A stretch of DNA of 9,334 nt from an uncultured Prevotella sp. (GTDB taxonomy: Bacteria; Bacteroidota; Bacteroidia; Bacteroidales; Bacteroidaceae). The position numbers and the translations under genes are program-made. This document shows positions 1 through 6,186 of the stretch, piece by piece (positions within the stretch are counted from its first letter, which is position 1; each line of letters opens with the position of its first letter). Below the pieces are notes generated by a model. The model saw only the letters and a list, made by a program, of their open reading frames with translations, made no database searches and was not told where the DNA came from. The stretch spans positions 1 through 9,334 of the forward strand of contig CAJLYG010000124.1 in assembly GCA_905210845.1 (NCBI GenBank). The letters run 5' to 3'.

Positions 1-34
1 AGCTCTGTGACCTATGCCACTGATGTACTGAAGT

Positions 35-1135
35 ATGCAGTTTGCCAAGAAAGATCCCAAATTGCAGCGGATGCTGAAAGGAGTCGTCAGGCAGCAGTTT
101 AAGAACATCCTCATCGATCCATATGCCAATGCCTTCAACAAGGAGCCATTGCCCAATGGTGATTGGATGAAAGACAATACGGACATGAAGCCCATGCTTC
201 ATGAGCGGAAATACGAGATCGACTCACTTTGCTATCCCATTCGCTTGGCTTATGGCTATTGGTTGGCAACCGGTGATGACAGTATCTTCCGCGAGGAAAT
301 GTGGACGGATGTTGTGAAGGCGATCCTCAAGACATTCAGGGAACAGCAGCGCAAAGACGGTCCTGGTCCTTACCGCTTCTTGCGCGTTACCGACCGTGCT
401 TTGGATACCGTGCCTTGTGGAGGGTATGGAAGGCCCGTGAAGGCATGTGGACTGATAGCCTCCGTCTTCCGTCCTTCGGATGATGCGACGAACCTGTTGT
501 TCCTCGTCCCGTCTAATTTCATGGCAGTCAGTTCCCTTCGGAAGATGGCGGATGTGCTGACCAAGGTGAATGGCAATGCCACGCTTGCCGGCGATTGTAC
601 GTCCTTGGCTGAAGAAGTGTCAGCTGCCCTGCAGAAGTATGCAGTCTACGACCATCCTAAATACGGCAAGATCTATGCCTTTGAAGTAGATGGCTTTGGA
701 AATCATATTCTGATGGATGATGCGAATGTCCCCTCTTTGCTTGCCATGGCTTACTTAGGCGATGTAGACATCAACGATCCGGTCTATCAGAATACCCGCC
801 GTTTCGTCTGGAGTGAGGACAATCCCTATTTCTTCCGGGGTACGGCGGCAGAAGGCATTGGCGGCCCGCATGTTGGCTATGACATGATCTGGCCCATGTC
901 TATTATGATGAAAGCGTTTACCAGTCAGGATGACAATGAAATCAAGTGGTGCCTTACCACCCTGATGAAGACAGACGCAGGCACAGGGTTCATGCATGAG
1001 TCCTTCCATAAGGACAACCCGAAGAATTTCACCCGTGCCTGGTTTGCCTGGCAGAATACCCTTTTCGGGGAACTGATCCTAAAACTTGTTCATGAAGGTA
1101 AGATAGGTCTTCTGAACAGCCTTCCTGATGCGTGA
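35..1135 (+). CDS. GH125 family exo-alpha-1,6-mannosidase, N-terminally truncated or frameshifted
   Basis: This resembles glycoside hydrolase family 125 (metal-independent exo-alpha-1,6-mannosidases, which trim mannose from N-glycan or yeast-mannan type substrates). Recognisable family blocks are DPYANAF (about residues 28-34), HERKYEIDSLCYPIRLAYGYW (56-76), SVFRPSDDATN (143-153), NVPSLLAMAYL and the C-terminal FTRAWFAWQNTLFGELI. Asp149 (in RPSDD) and Glu322 (in FMHESF) are 173 residues apart, the same spacing I recall for the catalytic Asp220/Glu393 of the Clostridium perfringens enzyme, so both catalytic residues appear present. Family members are usually well over 400 residues. The conserved WLRDS-type segment that should precede QFAKKDP is absent: in-frame TGA stops lie at 8-10 and 29-31. 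The ATG at 35 is therefore only the first possible start after a stop, and a pseudogene, an upstream frameshift or a contig-end error are all possible. Family call is firm; functional status is uncertain. Confidence 0.8.
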   Translation: MQFAKKDPKLQRMLKGVVRQQFKNILIDPYANAFNKEPLPNGDWMKDNTDMKPMLHERKYEIDSLCYPIRLAYGYWLATGDDSIFREEMWTDVVKAILKTFREQQRKDGPGPYRFLRVTDRALDTVPCGGYGRPVKACGLIASVFRPSDDATNLLFLVPSNFMAVSSLRKMADVLTKVNGNATLAGDCTSLAEEVSAALQKYAVYDHPKYGKIYAFEVDGFGNHILMDDANVPSLLAMAYLGDVDINDPVYQNTRRFVWSEDNPYFFRGTAAEGIGGPHVGYDMIWPMSIMMKAFTSQDDNEIKWCLTTLMKTDAGTGFMHESFHKDNPKNFTRAWFAWQNTLFGELILKLVHEGKIGLLNSLPDA

Positions 1136-1160
1136 ACGCGAGAAAGCGACTTTAGTAAGG

Positions 1161-1205
1161 TTGATTTAGAACAATCAAAAAGAAACAAAATATATTTTTT
1201 TGTTT
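1161..1205 (+). terminator. Two weak A/T-rich inverted repeats after the mannosidase gene, possible terminator
   Basis: Two small hairpins can be drawn. TTGATT (1161-1166) pairs with AATCAA (1173-1178) across a 6-base loop. AAACAAAA (1183-1190) pairs with TTTTGTTT (1198-1205) across a 7-base loop that ends in a T-run. Both stems are A/T-rich and weak, and neither is the classic GC stem followed at once by a U-tract, so termination here is a guess from position: after the mannosidase stop and before the purH promoter. Confidence 0.25.
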
Positions 1206-1235
1206 AAAAAAAGACGTTTAGTCGTGGACTTTTCG

Positions 1236-1243
1236 TAACTTTG
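1236..1243 (+). promoter_or_regulatory. Bacteroidetes-type -7 promoter element (TAnnTTTG) upstream of purH
   Basis: TAACTTTG matches the TAnnTTTG -7 consensus used by the primary sigma factor of Bacteroidetes. It lies 29 bases before the purH start codon, inside the only sizeable intergenic gap, which is where a promoter for the purH-mre cluster is expected. I could not find a convincing TTTG -33 element at the normal spacing; GTTTAG at 1216-1221 is too close. An eight-base pattern with two free positions occurs by chance about twice per strand in a window this size, so location is the main support. Confidence 0.55.
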
Positions 1244-1255
1244 CACACTCAATAT

Positions 1256-1269
1256 TATAAGTACTTATA
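1256..1269. promoter_or_regulatory. Perfect 14-bp palindrome in the purH leader, possible operator
   Basis: TATAAGTACTTATA reads the same on both strands. It lies between the presumed transcription start (about 1249-1252, from the -7 element) and the purH start codon at 1273. The position suits an operator that would block early elongation or translation initiation, but no regulator is known to me for this sequence. A/T-rich leaders produce palindromes by chance fairly often, so the regulatory reading is inference. Confidence 0.3.
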
Positions 1270-1272
1270 TTT

Positions 1273-1869
1273 ATGGCTGAAACAAAACAGATTAAGACCG
1301 CTCTGATCTCGGTCTTTCACAAGGATGGCCTTGAAGAACTATTGGCCAAACTCAATGCAGAGGGCGTTCGGTTCCTGTCTACCGGTGGTACGCAGAAATT
1401 CATCGAATCATTAGGTTATGAATGCAGGACAGTGGAGAGTGTCACGACCTATCCTTCTATTTTGGGAGGTCGTGTGAAGACACTGCATCCGAAGATCTTC
1501 GGGGGAATCCTTGCCCGTCGCGACAATGCGGGTGACTTGGAGCAGATGAAAGAGTATGATATCCCTGCAATTGACCTCGTCATCGTGGATCTCTATCCTT
1601 TTGAGCAGACCGTTGCCAGTGGCGCTTCTGATGCCGATATCATCGAGAAAATCGATATAGGCGGAATCTCTTTGATCCGTGCGGGAGCCAAGAACTTCAA
1701 GGATGTGGTGATTGTACCGAGCAAGGCTGAGTATGCCATGTTGCTTGACCTGCTGAATAAGAAAGGCGCAAAGACCGATATTGAAGACCGTAAGATGTTT
1801 GCAGAGCGTGCTTTTGGTGTCAGCAGTCATTACGATACCGCGATCCACGCTTGGTTCGCTCACGAATAA
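1273..1869 (+). CDS. purH: Stand-alone IMP cyclohydrolase (N-terminal MGS-like domain of PurH only)
   Basis: IMP cyclohydrolase closes FAICAR to IMP, the last step of de novo purine synthesis, in the cytoplasm. The 198 residues align over their whole length with the cyclohydrolase half of bifunctional PurH. Visible blocks are STGGTQKFIE (36-45), GGRVKTLHPKIFGGIL (65-80), VDLYPFEQTVA (105-115) and EKIDIGGISLIRAGAKN (125-141). Lys69, Tyr108, Asp128 and Lys140 match the residues I recall around the active site of the human enzyme (Lys66, Tyr104, Asp125, Lys137). The protein ends at SSHYDTAIHAWFAHE, the usual domain boundary; bifunctional PurH continues with about 310-390 residues of AICAR transformylase, absent here. 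The 74 bases to mreB hold no remnant of it. The domain edge is clean and intact, so this looks like a true split gene rather than a decayed one. The ATG at 1273 follows a leader without a Shine-Dalgarno motif, normal for Bacteroidetes. Confidence 0.93.
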   Translation: MAETKQIKTALISVFHKDGLEELLAKLNAEGVRFLSTGGTQKFIESLGYECRTVESVTTYPSILGGRVKTLHPKIFGGILARRDNAGDLEQMKEYDIPAIDLVIVDLYPFEQTVASGASDADIIEKIDIGGISLIRAGAKNFKDVVIVPSKAEYAMLLDLLNKKGAKTDIEDRKMFAERAFGVSSHYDTAIHAWFAHE

Positions 1870-1943
1870 TACGCATTACCGTTGGTTGCCAGGAGCGGAT
1901 CCGGCAGTCGACATGATACAGTAAATTCTATAATTCAGATAAA

Positions 1944-2966
1944 ATGGGATTTTTTTCTTTTATTCAGGAAATTGCAATGGACTTGGGAACAGCCAACACC
2001 ATCATTATCAGTGATGATAAGATCGTGGTGGATGAGCCCTCCGTTGTAGCCCTTGACCGTCGTACGGACAAGATGATTGCCGTTGGCGAGAAGGCGAAGA
2101 TGATGTATGAAAAAACACACGATAATATTCGTACAATTCGTCCGTTGCGTGATGGCGTGATCGCCGATTTCACTGCCTGTGAGCAAATGATGCGTGGACT
2201 GATCAAGATGGTCCATACGGGCAGCCGCCTGTTCTCTCCATCATTGCGTATGGTGATTGGCGTTCCGTCGGGCTCTACCGAAGTAGAGCTGCGTGCCGTG
2301 CGTGACTCGGCTGAGCATGCAGATGGGCGTGACGTATATTTGATCTTTGAACCGATGGCTGCTGCCATTGGTATCGGCATAGATGTTGAGGCACCGGAAG
2401 GAAACATGATCGTGGATATCGGTGGAGGAAGTACGGAGATTGCCGTGATTTCATTGGGTGGTATCGTCTCCAATAATTCCATCCGCATTGCCGGTGATGA
2501 CTTGACGGCTGACATCCAGGAGTATATGAGTCGGCAACATAATGTCAAGGTGAGCGAGCGCATGGCAGAGCGCATTAAGATTCACGTGGGCTCTGCCTTG
2601 ACAGACTTAGGCGATGAGGCGCCGGAGGATTACATCGTCCATGGTCCAAACCGTATCACGGCATTGCCTATGGAAGTCCCGGTCTGCTATCAGGAGATTG
2701 CCCATTGCTTGGACAAGACGGTGGCAAAGATTGAGAATGCTGTGCTCTCAGCATTGGAGAATACGCCGCCAGAGTTGTATGCCGATATTGTCAAGAATGG
2801 TATTTACCTGAGTGGTGGCGGCGCTCTCCTCCGTGGGTTAGATCGTCGTTTGCAGGATAAGATCAATATCCCGTTCCATATTGCCGAGGATCCATTGCAC
2901 AGCGTGGCAAAGGGAGCTGGTATCGCATTGAAGAATGTAGACCGTTTCTCTTTCTTGATGAGATAA
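1944..2966 (+). CDS. mreB: Rod shape-determining protein MreB, actin-like filament
   Basis: MreB is the bacterial actin homologue that polymerises under the membrane and orients elongasome movement. Its 340 residues are normal for the family. The N-terminus MGFFSFIQEI is a short hydrophobic/amphipathic membrane-binding segment. It is followed by the phosphate-1 loop DLGTANT (13-19), then RPLRDGVIADF, VIGVPSG, the phosphate-2 region DIGGGSTEIAVISLGG, and near the C-terminus the adenosine motif LSGGGALLRGL. The start at 1944 keeps the membrane-binding segment; Met12 would delete it. It follows purH by 74 bases with no obvious promoter, and mreC starts 4 bases after its stop, so it probably belongs to one transcript with its neighbours. 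A large antisense reading frame here is only a shadow of this conserved gene. Confidence 0.97.
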   Translation: MGFFSFIQEIAMDLGTANTIIISDDKIVVDEPSVVALDRRTDKMIAVGEKAKMMYEKTHDNIRTIRPLRDGVIADFTACEQMMRGLIKMVHTGSRLFSPSLRMVIGVPSGSTEVELRAVRDSAEHADGRDVYLIFEPMAAAIGIGIDVEAPEGNMIVDIGGGSTEIAVISLGGIVSNNSIRIAGDDLTADIQEYMSRQHNVKVSERMAERIKIHVGSALTDLGDEAPEDYIVHGPNRITALPMEVPVCYQEIAHCLDKTVAKIENAVLSALENTPPELYADIVKNGIYLSGGGALLRGLDRRLQDKINIPFHIAEDPLHSVAKGAGIALKNVDRFSFLMR

Positions 2967-2970
2967 GCCA

Positions 2971-3834
2971 ATGCGGAACTTAATTGAGTTTCTGGCAAAA
3001 TACAATCACTGGTTCGTATTCGTTCTCCTCGAAGTCATTAGCTTTGTCCTGCTATTCCAATATAACAGCTATCAGGGCAGTGTATGGTTTTCGTCTGCGA
3101 ATCTCATCTCAGGGAAAGTGTATGACCTGAATGCAGAGATCTTGTCATTCTTCTCCCTGACGAAGGCAAACACAGAGCTGACGCAGCGGAACCTATACTT
3201 AGAGCAGCAGGTGGCACAGTTGACTGAGCAATTGGTTAAGGTCACCAAGGACAGCTCTTTTATCCATAAAGGACAGTTGCAGATGCTTGCCGACTATAAG
3301 CTGATCCCTGCAAAGGTTGTTAGTAATACCATCGACAAGAGCGACAACTTCATTACGATCGATAAGGGAGCAGAGGATGGCGTGCGCAAGGATATGGGAG
3401 TAGTCTCAGGGAATGGTGTCGTTGGAATCGTCTATCTGGTTGCTTCCCATTATTCCGTGGTCATCCCCGTCCTGAGCACAAAGTCGAATATCAGTTGCCG
3501 GATTCAGGGGCGTGGCTACTTCGGATATCTTCACTGGCAAGGAGGGCCTTCGGACATTGCCTATGTGGATGACGTGCCTCGCCATGCGCATTTCAGGCTC
3601 TATGACCACGTGGTTACCAGTGGCTATTCATCCGTATTTCCTCCAGGCATCTTGGTGGGGAAGATCTTGCATGTATATAATTCAGCTGATGGATTGTCCT
3701 ATCGCCTTCAGGTGAAGTTGTCTACTGACTTTGGTAACCTCCGGGATGTTTGTGTGATCGATGATGCAAAGATGGAGGAACGGCTGGAAGTGCTGAGGGC
3801 TGCCCAGGATTCAATCAAGTCAAAAACGGAATAG
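2971..3834 (+). CDS. mreC: Rod shape-determining protein MreC
   Basis: MreC is a bitopic inner-membrane protein whose periplasmic part binds and activates PBP2 within the elongasome. The 287 residues show the expected order: a short cytoplasmic N-terminus, one membrane segment at about residues 14-31 (WFVFVLLEVISFVLLF), a helical coiled-coil stretch at about 62-92 rich in Glu/Gln/Leu, then the two-lobed beta domain. In the beta domain I see KVVSNTIDKSDNFITIDKGAEDGV, MGVVSGNGVVGIV and VVTSGYSSVFPPGILVGKI, all typical MreC blocks. The C-terminal tail is charged (KMEERLEVLRAAQDSIKSKTE). It starts 4 bases after mreB and ends 1 base before mreD, so translation is probably coupled. Confidence 0.95.
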   Translation: MRNLIEFLAKYNHWFVFVLLEVISFVLLFQYNSYQGSVWFSSANLISGKVYDLNAEILSFFSLTKANTELTQRNLYLEQQVAQLTEQLVKVTKDSSFIHKGQLQMLADYKLIPAKVVSNTIDKSDNFITIDKGAEDGVRKDMGVVSGNGVVGIVYLVASHYSVVIPVLSTKSNISCRIQGRGYFGYLHWQGGPSDIAYVDDVPRHAHFRLYDHVVTSGYSSVFPPGILVGKILHVYNSADGLSYRLQVKLSTDFGNLRDVCVIDDAKMEERLEVLRAAQDSIKSKTE

Positions 3835-3835
3835 T

Positions 3836-4336
3836 ATGAACATAGATTTACTCAGGTCGATCTTGCTATTTGCAGTGTTGCTTATCGTTCAGGCATTGGT
3901 TTTGAACCATATTCACCTGTTTGATTGCGCGACACCGTTGCTGTATGTCTATCTTGCCCTACTGTTCCGTAGAAACTATCCCCGTTGGGGGATTCTCTGC
4001 TGGTGTTTCGTGATGGGTCTCTGTGTGGATGTCTTCTCGAATACCCCAGGTGTCGGAGCCGCATCCATGACCTTCTTAGGCTTGATACAGCCTTATCTTT
4101 TGGCACTCTTCGTTCCACGGGACAGTCCTGATGACCTTGCGCCTTCCATGCGTAGCTTAGGAGTGACGAAATTTATATATTATACAATTATTTCGGTATT
4201 CATCTATTGCATTGTCTTCTTTACCTTGGAGACCTTCAACTTCTTCAATTGGATGCAATGGTTGCTGTGTATAGGAGGCAGTACGGTGATTACCGTCGTT
4301 CTGATTCTGGTGATCGAAAATCTCAGGAAGCGTTAA
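3836..4336 (+). CDS. mreD: Rod shape-determining protein MreD
   Basis: MreD is a small polytopic inner-membrane partner of MreC in the elongasome. The 166-residue product is almost wholly hydrophobic, with about six possible membrane helices near residues 5-24, 33-47, 51-68, 76-92, 113-130 and 139-160. The GLCVDVFSNTPGVGAAS stretch between helices resembles the conserved acidic/glycine motif of the family. Family sequence conservation is low, so the call rests on hydrophobicity, length and the fixed order mreB-mreC-mreD-PBP2. The start lies 1 base after the mreC TAG. The stop overlaps the next start (TAATG at 4334-4338), a strong sign of translational coupling. Confidence 0.9.
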   Translation: MNIDLLRSILLFAVLLIVQALVLNHIHLFDCATPLLYVYLALLFRRNYPRWGILCWCFVMGLCVDVFSNTPGVGAASMTFLGLIQPYLLALFVPRDSPDDLAPSMRSLGVTKFIYYTIISVFIYCIVFFTLETFNFFNWMQWLLCIGGSTVITVVLILVIENLRKR

Positions 4337-6186
4337 TGAAAGATTTCAATCTTGAAAATCGTCGTTATGTGATTGGTGGCGTGGCGATTACGATCGTAGT
4401 CGTTTACATCATCCGCTTGTTCACATTACAGTTGTGGAGCGATGATTATAAGAAGAATGCAGATAGCAATGCATTCCTCAAGAAGATTGAGTATCCTTCG
4501 CGTGGCGCAATTTATGATCGCCATGGCAAACTGTTGGTTTATAATCAGCCCGCTTATGACATCATGGTGGTGATGAATGAGGAAAGCGGACGGTTAGACA
4601 CGACAGAGTTCTGCAATACCTTGGGTATCACCAAGGAGTTCTTCATCCAGCGGATGAATGACATTAAGGACTATAACAAGAACCCTGGCTATTCTCGCTT
4701 TACCCAGCAGATGTTTATGAGTCAGGTGTCAGACAAGGACTTCTCCGTCTTTCAGGAGAAGATCTTCCGCTTTCCAGGATTTTATGTACAAAAGCGGAGC
4801 ATTCGGGAATACCAGTATCCTTATGCAGCTCATGTCTTAGGGGATGTGGGTGAGGTGTCGGAGAGTGACATTGAAGATGATGATTATTATCAGCCAGGTG
4901 ATTATATTGGCAAGTTAGGAGTAGAACGTTCTTATGAGAAAGAGCTTCGTGGCGAGAAAGGAGATCATATTCTGCTTCGCGATGCTCATGGTCGGATACA
5001 AGGTAGCTACCAGCATGGGAAACTTGACCGGAAGCCCGTGGCGGGGAAGAACCTCACATTGGGTATTGACTTGAAGCTACAAGCATTGGGAGAGCGCCTG
5101 ATGAAAGGGAAGATTGGCGCTATCGTTGCCATTGATCCCAGTACTGGTGAAGTGCTTTGCATGGTTTCCTCTCCAACCTATGACCCTCGTGGGATGGTAG
5201 GGCGCATGAGGGGCAAGAACCATATTGCTTTGGAACTGAATGTCTGGAAGCCCTTGCTCAATCGTGCGATCATGGGACAGTATCCTCCTGGTTCAACGTT
5301 CAAGACCACCCAAGCACTCACTTATCTTACTGAAGGCATTATCACGTCTGCCACAGAGTTTCCCTGCCATCATGGATTCTCTTATCGAGGGTTGCACGTC
5401 GGTTGCCATGGGCATGCTTCGCCATTGAGCTTGGTTCCTGCCATCAGCACTTCCTGTAATGGATATTTCTGTTGGGGATTATTCCACATGATGAGCAACC
5501 GTATGAAATATAAGAACGTGCAAGAGGCAATGACAGTATGGAAGGACTATATGGTAAGTATGGGACTGGGGTATAAGCTCGGCATTGACTTGCCTGGAGA
5601 GAAACGTGGATTGATTCCGAATGCACAGTTCTATGATAAAGCATATCATGGCTCCTGGAACGGATTGACGATTATCAGTATTGCTATCGGGCAGGGAGAG
5701 GTGAACTTAACTCCCTTGCAGATAGCCAACTTGGGGGCTACCATTGCCAACCGCGGTTATTACTATGTTCCTCATGTCGTGAGGAAAGTACAAGGGGAGC
5801 CTCTTGACACGCTTTACACGCGAAGGCATTATACCAAGGCAAGTCGCCGGGCGTATGACTATGTCGTGGCAGGAATGCGTGCTTCTGCACTGGGGGGAAC
5901 TTGCAAGCATTTGGGACATTATGATATCGTGATGTGTGGCAAGACAGGTACGGCGCAGAACCGAGGTCAGGACCACTCCGTTTTCATGGGGTTTGCTCCC
6001 ATGGACCATCCTCAGATTGCGATTGCAGTCTATGTGGAGAATGGTGGATTTGGGGCTGATTATGGTGTGCCCATTGGCGGATTGATGATGGCACAGTATA
6101 TCCATGGTAAGTTGTCTCCGTCGCAAGAACGTGAGGCAGAGGAATTTGAACACAGACGTATAGCTTATGGTTCGAGGAACAGATAA
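4336..6186 (+). CDS. mrdA: Penicillin-binding protein 2, elongasome DD-transpeptidase
   Basis: Class B PBP that cross-links the glycan strands made by RodA during lateral-wall growth. The 616 residues hold a single membrane anchor (about 11-33, YVIGGVAITIVVVYIIRLF), the pedestal motif SRGAIYDRHGKLL (55-67), and a periplasmic transpeptidase domain. The active-site motifs are intact: STFK at 320-323 (nucleophile Ser320), SCN at 373-375 and KTGT at 536-539. Between the first two lies a Cys/His-rich patch (344-379: Cys344, Cys357, Cys374, Cys379 and five His), possibly metal-binding. The frame is open back to 4207, but the ATG at 4336 is chosen: it overlaps the mreD stop by one base, and the extra 43 residues would lie inside mreD and precede the anchor with non-family sequence. 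It overlaps rodA by 20 bases. Confidence 0.96.
   Translation: MKDFNLENRRYVIGGVAITIVVVYIIRLFTLQLWSDDYKKNADSNAFLKKIEYPSRGAIYDRHGKLLVYNQPAYDIMVVMNEESGRLDTTEFCNTLGITKEFFIQRMNDIKDYNKNPGYSRFTQQMFMSQVSDKDFSVFQEKIFRFPGFYVQKRSIREYQYPYAAHVLGDVGEVSESDIEDDDYYQPGDYIGKLGVERSYEKELRGEKGDHILLRDAHGRIQGSYQHGKLDRKPVAGKNLTLGIDLKLQALGERLMKGKIGAIVAIDPSTGEVLCMVSSPTYDPRGMVGRMRGKNHIALELNVWKPLLNRAIMGQYPPGSTFKTTQALTYLTEGIITSATEFPCHHGFSYRGLHVGCHGHASPLSLVPAISTSCNGYFCWGLFHMMSNRMKYKNVQEAMTVWKDYMVSMGLGYKLGIDLPGEKRGLIPNAQFYDKAYHGSWNGLTIISIAIGQGEVNLTPLQIANLGATIANRGYYYVPHVVRKVQGEPLDTLYTRRHYTKASRRAYDYVVAGMRASALGGTCKHLGHYDIVMCGKTGTAQNRGQDHSVFMGFAPMDHPQIAIAVYVENGGFGADYGVPIGGLMMAQYIHGKLSPSQEREAEEFEHRRIAYGSRNR

Noticed and set aside
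1411..1863. 150-residue antisense frame within purH
   Set aside because: Shadow frame with no recognisable motif; the sense strand carries every conserved PurH block.
1887..1906. TGCC/GGCA plus GGA/TCC bulged hairpin in the purH-mreB gap
   Set aside because: Seven pairs with a bulge and no following T-tract; could be chance. The BamHI-like and SalI-like sites nearby are also not evidence of cloning.
2335..2342. TATATTTG inside mreB, and TAGCTTTG at 3039-3046 inside mreC, as internal promoters
   Set aside because: They match TAnnTTTG, but about two matches per strand are expected by chance, and no -33 element lies upstream.
1964..2575. 203-residue antisense frame within mreB
   Set aside because: No recognisable domain, Ser/Arg/Ile-rich shadow composition, and it lies opposite a highly conserved gene.
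4207..4335. Longer N-terminus for PBP2 (43 extra residues from an ATG at 4207)
   Set aside because: It lies wholly inside mreD in another frame, and the family-like start with a short cytoplasmic end and membrane anchor begins at 4336, coupled to the mreD stop.
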